From: JAEUKA01 sp035328405
GTDB lineage: Bacteria > Myxococcota_A > Polyangia > Palsa-1104 > JAEUJZ01
Direction: 5' to 3'
Length of the DNA: 64,000 nt
Assembly (NCBI GenBank): GCA_035328405.1
Contig: DAOLIT010000016.1
Location: forward strand, 16,600 to 80,599
Numbering within the stretch: the first letter of the stretch is position 1; each line of letters starts with the position of its first letter. The notes below the pieces were generated by a model. That model ran no database searches and was not told the origin of the DNA. It saw nothing but the letters and a program-made list of their open reading frames with translations. This document shows positions 15,728 to 24,656 of the stretch, in pieces. The translations under genes were made by a program, and so were the position numbers.

Positions 15728-17725
15728 ATGTTGAAAACGGTTTTCAAAATTGGGCTGGTGCTGTTGTTGGCTGCGCTGTTTCCCCGAAACGCGACCGCGA
15801 TCAAAAACGAAACCGAGACGGGAAAACCCGCGCAAGACCCGGCAGCGCTCGTGGACTACATGGTGGACTATGTAGCCACGGATTATCCAGCCGCCGTGCA
15901 AGACGGGCGCGTCGTCGATGAAAGCGAATACACGGAACAAAAAAACCTGCTCGACGAGGCGGCCAAACTTGCCGCTGACGTAACTGGTGCAGACGCGGAA
16001 AAACCTCGTCTTGTCGCGGCGATTCAGGCGGTGCGCGCGGCGCTCGAGAACAAGGAACCGGCAGCCGAAGTGCTCAGCCGATGCCAGGCGGTCCGTCGGA
16101 TACTGAAAGATTCGTTTCACCTGAAAATGGTTCCAAAACACAGGGTTTCCGTCGCTCAGGCGCAGTCGCTGTACCAAACTCAGTGTTCGGTTTGCCACGG
16201 TGCCGACGGTCGGGCGAAAACTGAGGCAGCCAAGAACCTGACGCCTCCTCCTTTGTCGTTTTTCGACGCGGAAAAGATGCCCAAACTGGCACCGCAGCTT
16301 GCTTTTCATGTGCTGACGTTTGGCATTTCGGGCACGGGCATGCCGAGTTTTGACCACCTTTCGGCAGAACAACGCTGGGCACTTTCGTTTTATGTGGTCG
16401 GGTTGCGGCACGGCTCACCCGGTCAAAAAACCGATGCGGTCCTGGGCAGACATCCCATCGTGTCTCGCGTGTCCCTCGCAGATTTGGCCGAGCAATCCGA
16501 CGAGGCTTTGTGCAAAACGCTTGTCGATGATTCGTTGAAGCCAAACGAGTGTGCGGCAGCACTGTCTTTTTTGCGCACGCAAGCCCCGTTTGCGACCGAA
16601 CACGCCGGAGCGTTGCGTTTCGACGATGCCCGGGCGCTCCTTCAAGAAGTCAAAACCGCGCTCGCCAAAGGAGATGCAGCGACGGCAAAGCGTTTGGCCA
16701 TTTCAGCGTATCTCGATGGCGTCGAACCCAACGAGGCTCGGTTGCGCGTCGAACAGCCGGAGCGGCTCCGTGAGATTGAAGCGGTGTTTTTGGCGCTGCG
16801 GCAGGCCATTCCTCCCGAACCTCCGACCGCAGAAGATACCCAGGCCATCGAGAAGCACATGACCAAGGCCTTGGCCCTCTTGGCTCAAGCGGAAGAAGGC
16901 TCGACGGGGACGGTCGCCGCGTTTCTGGCGTCTTTTACCATCGCCGTGCGCGAAGGACTCGAAATCGCGCTGCTCATCGCCGCGCTGCTCGCGTATTTGC
17001 GCAAAAGCGGCCAAGCCCACATGACCCAGTATGTGCATGTCGGATGGCTTCTTTCGATACCGGCGGGCGTGTTGACGTTTCTTGCCGTGGGTGCGCTTCT
17101 GACCGGCGCGCAGCGCGAGTTGGCGGAGGGCATCATGTCGCTTCTTGCCGCCGTCATCCTGATCACGATGACGCACTGGATCATCGGCGCAAAAGAAGCG
17201 CAACAATGGCTCGGTTTTTTGCGACGGAAAATTGAAACCGCGAGCGGCCAGACCGGCGCGTTCCAAAAATTTTTGCTCGTCAGCCTGTCTTTCCTCGCGG
17301 TCTATCGTGAGGCGGTCGAGGTGGTCCTTTTTTATCGAACGCTGCTGCTTTCCGCCGGCCCGTCGGCCAAAGGCGAGGTTCTGTGGGGCGCAACGCTCGG
17401 GGTTGGCGTGATTTTTGTGGTCGTGTTCGTGGTGGGAAAAATCGGAAAAAGGCTGAACCCGCGACCAGTGATGCTGGCATCGGGTCTTTTGCTTCTGGGC
17501 CTCGCTCTGGCCATGACTGGAAATGGCGTTCACGCGCTGCAAGAGGCGGGTGTGCTCGATGCAACACCGATTGCGTCCTGGGCCGAGCGCGCGTTCTCGG
17601 TGCCGATGCTGGGTATCTATCCCACGCGGCAGGTCTTGCTGGCCCAGGTCGCAGTGTTCGTGCTGGTCTTTTTGCCGTCCATTGCGGCAAAGCTGTCCAC
17701 CCACAGGGCCGCACGCGCGGCTTGA
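15728..17725 (+). CDS. Cytochrome c-FTR1 fusion, probable iron permease
   Basis: A 665-residue protein predicted to import iron. A signal peptide (residues 1-24) leads into an extracytoplasmic region with one c-type haem motif, CSVCH (153-157), and a possible Met ligand in GTGMPSF. After a helical linker comes the FTR1 permease domain (about 395-655) of roughly seven membrane segments. Its two iron-binding helices carry REGLE (AVREGLEIALL) and REAVE (VYREAVEVVLFY), the latter a usual bacterial variant of RExxE. In FTR1 systems iron is oxidised before transport; the fused cytochrome could take that electron. It is followed 34 bases later by a small lipoprotein gene. A 17-base perfect palindrome begins at the second codon. 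Confidence 0.9.
   Translation: MLKTVFKIGLVLLLAALFPRNATAIKNETETGKPAQDPAALVDYMVDYVATDYPAAVQDGRVVDESEYTEQKNLLDEAAKLAADVTGADAEKPRLVAAIQAVRAALENKEPAAEVLSRCQAVRRILKDSFHLKMVPKHRVSVAQAQSLYQTQCSVCHGADGRAKTEAAKNLTPPPLSFFDAEKMPKLAPQLAFHVLTFGISGTGMPSFDHLSAEQRWALSFYVVGLRHGSPGQKTDAVLGRHPIVSRVSLADLAEQSDEALCKTLVDDSLKPNECAAALSFLRTQAPFATEHAGALRFDDARALLQEVKTALAKGDAATAKRLAISAYLDGVEPNEARLRVEQPERLREIEAVFLALRQAIPPEPPTAEDTQAIEKHMTKALALLAQAEEGSTGTVAAFLASFTIAVREGLEIALLIAALLAYLRKSGQAHMTQYVHVGWLLSIPAGVLTFLAVGALLTGAQRELAEGIMSLLAAVILITMTHWIIGAKEAQQWLGFLRRKIETASGQTGAFQKFLLVSLSFLAVYREAVEVVLFYRTLLLSAGPSAKGEVLWGATLGVGVIFVVVFVVGKIGKRLNPRPVMLASGLLLLGLALAMTGNGVHALQEAGVLDATPIASWAERAFSVPMLGIYPTRQVLLAQVAVFVLVFLPSIAAKLSTHRAARAA
15731..15747 (+). 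promoter_or_regulatory. Perfect 17-base palindrome at codons 2-7 of the iron permease gene
   Basis: TTGAAAAC-G-GTTTTCAA is an exact 8-1-8 inverted repeat starting on the base after the ATG. It could be an operator or an RNA structure. It does not resemble the Fur consensus. The peptide it encodes (LKTVFK) is a normal signal-peptide n-region, so chance is possible. Confidence 0.35.
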
Positions 17726-17759
17726 CGTGCGCAAAAGTCTCTGGGCAAAGTCGGACAAG

Positions 17760-18095
17760 ATGACCTCGCGAAACGCATTGCTCTCGGTCGCGCTTCTTGC
17801 TTCGTGTCACACCTACACCGACGCCGGTATCGAAACAGTGCGAAAAAACGAGCCCGATTTTCGCCTCTGTCTCCAGGAAGCCGCGTCGCGCAATCCCAAC
17901 GTGCGCGGCACGCTGGAGCTTTCCTTTGAAATCGGCGGCAAAGGCGACGTGCTTTCGCTCAAGCCCACCGCAGACGACTTTCGCGACGCTGCGTTTACGA
18001 CGTGCGCCCTCGCCAAAGCCAAGGCGTGGACTTTTCCGCCTCCCAAAAACGGAAAAACCGCCCGCTTTTCCTACAAATTCAGCCTGAATCGCTAA
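17760..18095 (+). CDS. AgmX/PglI C-terminal-like lipoprotein
   Basis: A 111-residue lipoprotein with a short signal peptide and lipobox LLASC (Cys16). The mature part has the pattern of the AgmX/PglI or TonB-C-like domain common in myxobacteria: a Cys in FRLCLQEA, then a GTLELSFEIGGKGDV strand pair, a second Cys in FTTCALAK, and WTFPPPKNGKTARFSYKF at the end. Two Cys in these positions often form a disulphide. The role of this domain outside gliding or TonB-like systems is not known. The start at 17760 was chosen because it opens the signal peptide. It lies 34 bases after the iron permease and 13 before xseB, so the three may be one transcript. Confidence 0.7.
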   Translation: MTSRNALLSVALLASCHTYTDAGIETVRKNEPDFRLCLQEAASRNPNVRGTLELSFEIGGKGDVLSLKPTADDFRDAAFTTCALAKAKAWTFPPPKNGKTARFSYKFSLNR

Positions 18096-18108
18096 CTTTG
18101 GAAACCTC

Positions 18109-18393
18109 ATGCCCGAAGAACAGACCGCGCCCCCAACCAAAGACGACCGCGAACCCGGTTTTGAACAGGTGCTTGATCGCTTGCATCGCATCGTCACGCG
18201 AATCGAGCAAGGCAACCTCCCCCTAGAACAAGCACTGTCCCTGTTCGAGGAAGGCGTTCGCCTCTCCCGCCGTGGCAACGCCATCCTTGATGCCACAGAA
18301 CAGCGCATTGAGCTTCTGGTTCGCAACGAGGACGGTTCAGAAACCCGCTCCCCTCTTCCTCCTCCCCCACATTCCCAAACACCGAACCCCTAA
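18109..18393 (+). CDS. xseB: Exodeoxyribonuclease VII small subunit XseB
   Basis: XseB pairs with XseA to form exonuclease VII, which trims single-stranded DNA ends. The 94-residue protein has the typical helical hairpin: FEQVLDRLHRIVTRIEQGNL, then LEQALSLFEEGVRLSRR and an LDATEQRIELLV helix. A Pro-rich tail of about 15 residues (PLPPPPHSQTPNP) is additional. No xseA, ispA or dxs gene is nearby in the window. It converges on serA with a gap of 4 bases. Confidence 0.9.
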   Translation: MPEEQTAPPTKDDREPGFEQVLDRLHRIVTRIEQGNLPLEQALSLFEEGVRLSRRGNAILDATEQRIELLVRNEDGSETRSPLPPPPHSQTPNP

Positions 18394-18397
18394 GCGC

Positions 18398-19645
18398 CTA
18401 AACCATTCGCGTGCGAATGCTCGTCGGGAGGCTCTGGATTTTCTCACACACTTCCCGCGCGACATTCTGATCCAAATCCATGATGAGATATCCAATTCGC
18501 TCGTCGGTGGACAGAATTTGGCTGTGGATGTTGGCCCGGTGTTCCGAAACCACGCGATTCACTTCCGAAAGCACGCCCGGCACGTTGTGGTGAATGTGTA
18601 TGATGCGATACGTGCCAGCGACGGCGGCAAGTTCGACCTGGGGGAAATTCACGGCACCCTGCGTCGCCCCCGAAACCACATACCTGCAAAGACTCTGCGC
18701 CACTTCCCTTCCGATGCTGGCCTGCGCTTCTTGCGTCGAACCCCCAATGTGCGGCGTCAAAATGACGTTCCTCAAACCGCAAATCTCCGACACAAATTTG
18801 TTGGTGTTTTCTTCGGGTTCCTCGGGAAACACATCAATCGCCGCACCCGCCAAAGGCCCTTCTCGAAGTGCCTTCGCCAGATCTGGAATCCGCACAACCG
18901 AACCCCGACTCGCGTTGAGCAGATAACTTCCCTTTTTCATCATCCCAAATTCGCGTTCGCCGATCATCCATTGCGTTTGTGGCGTCGCTGGTACATGCAG
19001 CGTCACAAAATCCGCCGTTCGCAAAAGTTGCGAAAGTTCCTCGACCGGCTGGCTGTTCCCGATGGCAAGTTTCTGCACGATGTCAAAGAAAACGACGTGC
19101 ATTCCCAAAGACTCCGCCAACACCGACACCTGCGAACCGATGTGACCGTACCCCACAATCCCCAGCGTTTTGCCTCGGACTTCAAAACAGTTCTCAGCCA
19201 CCTTTCGCCACGTTCCCGTGTGCATTTCGCGAACCCGGTCGCCCAGTTGCCGACTGAGCGCAATGATCTCGGCAACAATCAACTCAGCGACGGAGCGCGT
19301 GTTTGAAAACGGCGCATTCCACACCGGAATCCCCAGGCCGTTGGCCGCATTCAAATCAACTTGGTTCGTTCCGATGCAAAAACACCCTATCGCCAGCACA
19401 TCCTTCGACGCACGCAGCACGTCCGCCGTGAGTTTCGTCTTGCTGCGAATCCCAAGAATCTGCACGCCGGCCAACTGCTCTGTCAGTGCCGGCGGAGACA
19501 GCGCCTTGGGCAACAAATCGACCGAAAAGCCGGCCCGCACAAACGTGTCGATGGCCGTCTGATGAATGTTCTCGAGCAGCAGCACTTTGGGCACTTGTGC
19601 CAGTCCCAGTCTTTGAAAAGCGAGCGAATCGTGGGTTTTTGTCAT
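18398..19645 (-). CDS. serA: D-3-phosphoglycerate dehydrogenase SerA (E. coli type, with ACT domain)
   Basis: SerA oxidises 3-phosphoglycerate with NAD+ in the first step of serine synthesis. The 415-residue protein follows the E. coli enzyme closely: IGCFCIGTNQVDL, PFSNTRSVAELI, the Rossmann motif LGIVGYGHIGSQV, the catalytic Arg in LLNASRGSVV, the Glu in AAIDVFPEEP and His in LTPHIGGSTQEAQ. The C-terminal ACT domain, where serine inhibits, begins at about residue 335 (IHIHHNVPGVLSEVNRV). The ATG at 19645 gives MTKTHDSLAF, matching the family start better than one at 19693. It is divergent from the phosphoesterase lipoprotein (56-base gap). Confidence 0.96.
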   Translation of the reverse strand: MTKTHDSLAFQRLGLAQVPKVLLLENIHQTAIDTFVRAGFSVDLLPKALSPPALTEQLAGVQILGIRSKTKLTADVLRASKDVLAIGCFCIGTNQVDLNAANGLGIPVWNAPFSNTRSVAELIVAEIIALSRQLGDRVREMHTGTWRKVAENCFEVRGKTLGIVGYGHIGSQVSVLAESLGMHVVFFDIVQKLAIGNSQPVEELSQLLRTADFVTLHVPATPQTQWMIGEREFGMMKKGSYLLNASRGSVVRIPDLAKALREGPLAGAAIDVFPEEPEENTNKFVSEICGLRNVILTPHIGGSTQEAQASIGREVAQSLCRYVVSGATQGAVNFPQVELAAVAGTYRIIHIHHNVPGVLSEVNRVVSEHRANIHSQILSTDERIGYLIMDLDQNVAREVCEKIQSLPTSIRTRMV

Positions 19646-19701
19646 GGGTTTGCTTTTTTCGTGTCTATACAAATCGAGCGTTTTTTTGCACATTCTGCCT
19701 C

Positions 19702-20730
19702 ATGCGTAAAACGTCGTTTGCGGTGTTTTCTCGTTTGGCCGTGTCTGGCTTGCTGGCTTGTGCGTGTTTGTCTTCCTGCGACGACCCAGACCCCGACCCC
19801 TTTGACGCAGGCGTCGATGCCAGCGTGGATGCTTCTACCGACGACTTGAGCGAAGCCGTCGATCTCGTCGGTAACACATCGGACCTTGCGCATCGAAAAG
19901 ACTACGTGACGTTTGTGGCCATAGGAGACACCGGCAAAGGCAACTCAGGCCAGAAAATGGTGGCCGACGCGGTTGCCAACAAATGCAAAAAAGATGGCTG
20001 CGATTTCATCCAATTGCTCGGCGACAACATATACGACAGTGGTGTTTCGAGTGTCACTGACCCACAATGGCAAACCAAATTTGAAATCCCATACAAAGAC
20101 ATTGCTTTGCCATTTTATGCAGCACTTGGAAACCACGATTACGGTGCAAACGGAGCAGGGACAGATTTTGGCAAGGCGAAGTGGGAGATCCTATATACCG
20201 CAGCCTCGACCAAATGGAAAATGCCAGCCAACCATTATCGATTCCAAGTCGAGCACGCCGATTTCTTCGTCTTAGACACGAATCTTATGATGTTTGGGAA
20301 GGAACTCGACACGCAGAAAACCTCGCTCGAAGGCTGGCTGAAAGACTCTGGCACAAAATGGAAATTTGCGTTCGGACACCATCCGCTAAAATCCAATGGC
20401 CCACATGGGAATGCAGGCATGTATGATGGCGTGCCACTGCTCGGCAACCACATCAAGAACTTCTTTGAGGCCAATGTCTGCGGAAAAGTCCACTTTTACT
20501 TCTCAGGCCACGATCACAGCCGACAGTATTTGACTGAAACCTGCTCTGGAACCGGTCTTATCGTTTCAGGTGCCGGTGCTTCCACGACAGAACTAAAAGG
20601 CAAAAACCTGTTCCATTTTCAAATGAGTGCACTCGGTTTTGTATATGTCGTACTGGACGGAAACACCATGCGCTTTCAGTTCTATGACGCCAGTGGAAAA
20701 CTCGAAGACTCCTACTCGAAAAGCAAGTAA
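19702..20730 (+). CDS. Metallophosphoesterase lipoprotein, acid-phosphatase-like
   Basis: A 342-residue surface or periplasmic phosphoesterase. The signal peptide ends in lipobox CLSSC (about Cys25), followed by an Asp-rich linker (DPDPDPFDAGVDASVDAS). The calcineurin-like metal motifs appear in order: AIGDTGKGN, LLGDNIYDSG, ALGNHDYG, FGHHPLKSNGPHG and FSGHDHSRQ. The overall pattern is that of tartrate-resistant (type 5) acid phosphatases. The substrate is unknown. There is no clear ribosome binding site before the ATG, which was chosen because it opens the lipoprotein signal. The middle of the gene is AT-richer than its surroundings. Confidence 0.87.
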   Translation: MRKTSFAVFSRLAVSGLLACACLSSCDDPDPDPFDAGVDASVDASTDDLSEAVDLVGNTSDLAHRKDYVTFVAIGDTGKGNSGQKMVADAVANKCKKDGCDFIQLLGDNIYDSGVSSVTDPQWQTKFEIPYKDIALPFYAALGNHDYGANGAGTDFGKAKWEILYTAASTKWKMPANHYRFQVEHADFFVLDTNLMMFGKELDTQKTSLEGWLKDSGTKWKFAFGHHPLKSNGPHGNAGMYDGVPLLGNHIKNFFEANVCGKVHFYFSGHDHSRQYLTETCSGTGLIVSGAGASTTELKGKNLFHFQMSALGFVYVVLDGNTMRFQFYDASGKLEDSYSKSK

Positions 20731-20744
20731 CCAAACTCCACGAT

Positions 20745-23060
20745 CTATTGCAACAGCTCACGAGCCAGCGCCCGTTCATTTGCAGCGCGGTGGATGTTTC
20801 CTAACCGTTCTTCCACGTTGGCCGCTACTTCATGCAATCGCGCCAACAAATAACGCTCACTCGTGCTGGCCAGGCCGTCTGCGATCGCTTGTTTCGCTCG
20901 CTCCAATTGACCTAGGGCCAACAAGGTCTCTGCATGTGCAAGATAGAGTTCAGGCGCACGCTTTTTGCCAAGTGCTTCTTCTGAATATCGAAGAGCGGAT
21001 TGTGCATTCCCGTGCCGGATGAGTACCCCAATCAATCCACTCAGCAACAAAGTGTCTTCTTCTGATTTTGAGGCCAAGATCGCCAAACACGCTTCCGATG
21101 CCTCTGGATCAGACAGGGCTAAGGACGATCGAGCGAACCAAATCCACGCACCTGCGATGCCCCGCCCTGCCAGCAACGCTGACACTTTTTGCAACAGCAT
21201 ATGATCTTTCTGCAAATGTGTTCCAAGATATTCTAGAAAAGAAATGTGAACGATCTCACTATTTTGTAACGAATCAATCAATTCTTCTGGATTTTTCGTA
21301 CAGTTCACCAATCTATCAAATAGCCAGATCCGCTTTTCAGCATCGGCTCTTGAAATCATTGGCCCGAGCATCCACAAACCTTGCTTTTTATGCCCATGTT
21401 TACAAAGCAATGTAGCAGCCGATGCGTTCGCCAGCATATCATTTTTATTTTGATTCAAGGCTCTGTTGATCCATAACATCGCTTGAGGATGGTCCTCAGA
21501 CACAAGACGCGCTGCGACCAAAGCGGACAAGTAGGAATCGAGCGGATGGCGCTGCAAGCACTTTCTTGCCTCGTCAAGCAAGCTGTCCACAGACACCGCC
21601 GGATCTGCCGCAAGCTTTTTCAGAGTCTCTCCATCTTCCTCGTGGCTGGGAAACCGGTACCAAACCCAGATCGAGAAAAACATCACAAATACGCACAGTG
21701 GAGACATCCACAAACTTGAGAGAGATCGCAGAGGCTTTTGGACAACTGCAATCAAAACGATACTGAAAACCGCCAAGGCACCCGTCGATAAATTGAAGTC
21801 AAAGCAGTTGTGTATCGCCAATTGACACAGACAAACAAACGCAGCATATTTGATCAGTGACTTTTCCTGTTTTACTTCTTTCCACGACTGAAACATCGCC
21901 AGACAAACGATTCCGCAAAATAGAATTGTAACTGGAACACCGAAATCGAGAAACAGTTGGAGCCATTCGTTTTCTAAATGTGTAAATCGAACCTGCACGG
22001 CAATTGATTCTGGAACTTGGATTGCCGTTTCCATAGCTCCACGGCCAATTCCGAACCAAGCATGACCTTGAAACAGCGGCCATGCAGCGCGAATGATCGA
22101 AAACTTGCTTTCTTCTCCAACAATTCCTTGCTTTAGATCCAAAATTCGCGCCAAAAACGGACCGCCTAGATTCAATACAAACAACAACACAGACAATAAA
22201 ACCGCAGCGACCAAAAGGTAGATCCATTTTACTTTTTTTGTAAAATTCTCTTGTGCATTTACATATATAAATACACACAATTGACCAAAAATTCCGATCA
22301 AAATTCCAGCACGGGACAGAGTAGAAAACAGAGCAATATCAATCAATATAATTGAAATAGAAAGAAAAATTCTGAGAACCGGTTTCTCATCATTTGAGAG
22401 GTCAAGAAGAAGGCCCATGCACAATGTAGCTGATACGGACAAGAGTGCCGCCATGTGATTTGCATTTTGCAATACAGCAGGCCACATAGCGCGAGTTTGT
22501 CCAACCGTGGGGGCCAAGAACAGTGCAGGAAGTTTGATGCCGGTAGCAGACATCCAAGACAGAAGTGCGACAAGCAATCCTGTAAGGAATATCAAGAACA
22601 CCAGGCGGAGCGTATCGCCTTGTCTTGCTCGCAGAAGAGGAAGAAATCCCAGTAGGCATGAATAGGAGAGAAAACGAACAAGCTCATTTGTGGTTTCGGC
22701 TGGGTCGAGCGAGAATGCCAACCATTGTGCTGGATAAATTTGAATATCGCTTAGCACAAGACGCAAAGTTGGCTCAGCTTCAATGCCGAAAAATTGTCGT
22801 AACGATGCCTGAAGCGGAATACACTGCAACGCCATTGCGCCGCAAAGCAACAAAAATGCGACCGAAAACCACGTAACAGGAATGCGTTTCCGCGATAGCG
22901 ATAATACAAATCCAATAAAAGCACATAGAAAGGCCAGACAAAGCGTCGCCGGTCGGGAAACTGTCCCGGACCAAAATACTGCCAAAAGAAGTATCGGCAA
23001 ACACAAGGCCGGGCGAGCAATCCGGCGGAAAAGCCGGGACATCATGGTTTGGAAATCCAT
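20745..23060 (-). CDS. O-antigen ligase-like membrane protein with C-terminal TPR region
   Basis: A 771-residue protein with about a dozen membrane helices in the first ~450 residues, then a soluble helical part. The Wzy_C/O-antigen ligase signature is suggested by STLSRAGILIG, a large loop, and GIGRGAMETAI followed by HLENEWLQLFLDFGVP, with HNCFDFNLSTGA in a later helix. Residues about 490-771 contain TPR-like helical repeats (ALRYSEEALGK, LYLAHAETLLALGQLERAKQAI). Such proteins polymerise or attach O-antigen or other glycans in the periplasm. ATGs at 23045 and 23042 are alternative starts. The gene is markedly AT-rich compared with neighbours, which is common for glycan ligases. It ends 14 bases from the convergent phosphoesterase. 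Confidence 0.75.
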   Translation of the reverse strand: MDFQTMMSRLFRRIARPALCLPILLLAVFWSGTVSRPATLCLAFLCAFIGFVLSLSRKRIPVTWFSVAFLLLCGAMALQCIPLQASLRQFFGIEAEPTLRLVLSDIQIYPAQWLAFSLDPAETTNELVRFLSYSCLLGFLPLLRARQGDTLRLVFLIFLTGLLVALLSWMSATGIKLPALFLAPTVGQTRAMWPAVLQNANHMAALLSVSATLCMGLLLDLSNDEKPVLRIFLSISIILIDIALFSTLSRAGILIGIFGQLCVFIYVNAQENFTKKVKWIYLLVAAVLLSVLLFVLNLGGPFLARILDLKQGIVGEESKFSIIRAAWPLFQGHAWFGIGRGAMETAIQVPESIAVQVRFTHLENEWLQLFLDFGVPVTILFCGIVCLAMFQSWKEVKQEKSLIKYAAFVCLCQLAIHNCFDFNLSTGALAVFSIVLIAVVQKPLRSLSSLWMSPLCVFVMFFSIWVWYRFPSHEEDGETLKKLAADPAVSVDSLLDEARKCLQRHPLDSYLSALVAARLVSEDHPQAMLWINRALNQNKNDMLANASAATLLCKHGHKKQGLWMLGPMISRADAEKRIWLFDRLVNCTKNPEELIDSLQNSEIVHISFLEYLGTHLQKDHMLLQKVSALLAGRGIAGAWIWFARSSLALSDPEASEACLAILASKSEEDTLLLSGLIGVLIRHGNAQSALRYSEEALGKKRAPELYLAHAETLLALGQLERAKQAIADGLASTSERYLLARLHEVAANVEERLGNIHRAANERALARELLQ

Positions 23061-23075
23061 CAGCCCGCGTCAGTT

Positions 23076-24656
23076 TCAGTCGAAAGTTTCGCTAATAGTG
23101 GAGGCTGGCGTGACAGAAAATCGGGGTTTCCGCTTGAAGACCTCTTCCAAAAGATCGGCTTTGCGTCGGCTGGCCCACATCTCCAATTCCAAATCCGAGC
23201 CTTCTTTCGCAGTAAGAGACATTTCTATGCTTTTGCTCTCGATCCGAATTTGCAAGGATTGAATGGCTTGCCGGTTGGTTCGATCCAAACCATCCGCAAC
23301 GCGCAGCAACGCTGCTAAGATGCGTATTTTTTGCTTGATAGGTTGCGGCAAATCGCAAAATCCCTCGTGGCCGTCTTTCGGCGTAGATTTTCGATGATAA
23401 CGAACGCAAAAACTCAAAATGCGTAATTCGATTTCGGAAAAACCGGGAAGCCCAACGTGGTCAATTAGATATTGCCCGTGTTTGTGATGTTTGGATTCCG
23501 CGATATGAAAGCCAATATCGTGAAGCAACGATGCGAATTCGAGAAGCTCTCCGTCTGAATTGGGAAGGTTGTGTAAAGGCCTAAGGCCACGGAACAAATC
23601 GAGGGCGAGGCGGGCGACATGTTTGGCGTGGGCTTCGCGGGCGGCAAATCGGCGCATCATGCTGACGACAGACCGTCGGCGAATGTCTGGAAATTCGTCG
23701 AAGAGCCGGAGATCAGGGCGATGTTTCTGGGCGTAGTCGTAGATCAATCCTTCGCGAAGTCCGGCCTCGCACAAAACGTACTCGTCGGCGTGAAAGACCT
23801 CGAGAAGCGAACGGACCAGCACGACGCCGGGCAAAATGGAATCGAACCGTCGAGGATCAAGGCCTGGCAAGCGTTGCCGTTCTTGCGAAGACAAGGAAAA
23901 CAACTTTTGCTCGAGAGCAAACACGTCGGAAAAAAGCACGCGCTTTCCACGCTCGGTTTTGTCTCGGCTTGTCGAACCTTCACCACGAGAAACCAGCGAC
24001 GAGGCCAGTTCTCCCAGTGCGCGGCCCGTTCCCGCCGACACAGCGACGAAATCAAAGCCAATGCGCAAAATGGGTGCGGCAATGGCAGACAGTGCTTTCT
24101 GGCAGTGCTCGGCCAGTTGGGCTCGCTCGTCGGCAGATGGTGTTTCACTCGTGAAAAATGGCAGCAGCCGCAGCACGCCAAGCTTGAGGCTGCGCTGAAA
24201 GTAAAGTTCGCGGGCATCTCCAACGAGTACCTCGACGGAACCACCGCCGATGTCGAACAAAAGAACGCGGCGATTTCCAAGCGGCAGGACCGAGCGTGCC
24301 CCGATGTAGATGAGCCGGGCCTCTTCGTCGCCGGTAATCACATGTAGGCCGATGCCCACCTCGTCGCGCATGGCCCGGACAAATTCACCGCCGTTGAGCG
24401 CCTCGCGGGTGGCGCTTGTGGCGACGGCGAGGAGTGCATCGACGTGGTGGCTTTCGCACAGGAGGCGGAAGCCTTGGAGCGTATCTTTGGCACGCGCAAA
24501 TGCCTCGGGCGGGATGATTCCGGTTCGGAAAGTCGCGTCGCCGAGGCGCACCATGTCTTTTTGGCGATCGATGACCTCGACGTGCCCAAGTGCATTGAGC
24601 GCGCCGATCATGAGATGAAAGGAATTGGTGCCACAGTCAATGGCCGCGATTTTCAT
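23076..24656 (-). CDS. Ppx/GppA family phosphatase with C-terminal HD-type domain
   Basis: Exopolyphosphatase/guanosine pentaphosphate phosphatase family, 526 residues. The actin-like ATPase fold shows phosphate 1 (IAAIDCGTNSFHLMI, residues 3-17), the catalytic region GDEEARLIYIGA, phosphate 2 (LLFDIGGGSVEVLVG) and SAGTGRALGEL. The C-terminal ~200 residues form an HD-like helical domain (LLHDIGFHIAESKHHKH). Substrates would be polyphosphate, pppGpp or both; sequence alone does not decide. The start at 24656 overlaps the stop of the upstream propeller gene in an ATGA, implying translational coupling. The ligase gene follows after 15 bases. Confidence 0.93.
   Translation of the reverse strand: MKIAAIDCGTNSFHLMIGALNALGHVEVIDRQKDMVRLGDATFRTGIIPPEAFARAKDTLQGFRLLCESHHVDALLAVATSATREALNGGEFVRAMRDEVGIGLHVITGDEEARLIYIGARSVLPLGNRRVLLFDIGGGSVEVLVGDARELYFQRSLKLGVLRLLPFFTSETPSADERAQLAEHCQKALSAIAAPILRIGFDFVAVSAGTGRALGELASSLVSRGEGSTSRDKTERGKRVLFSDVFALEQKLFSLSSQERQRLPGLDPRRFDSILPGVVLVRSLLEVFHADEYVLCEAGLREGLIYDYAQKHRPDLRLFDEFPDIRRRSVVSMMRRFAAREAHAKHVARLALDLFRGLRPLHNLPNSDGELLEFASLLHDIGFHIAESKHHKHGQYLIDHVGLPGFSEIELRILSFCVRYHRKSTPKDGHEGFCDLPQPIKQKIRILAALLRVADGLDRTNRQAIQSLQIRIESKSIEMSLTAKEGSDLELEMWASRRKADLLEEVFKRKPRFSVTPASTISETFD

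Noticed and set aside
15551..16411. 286-residue minus-strand open frame
   Set aside because: Antisense to the haem domain of the cytochrome c-FTR1 gene.
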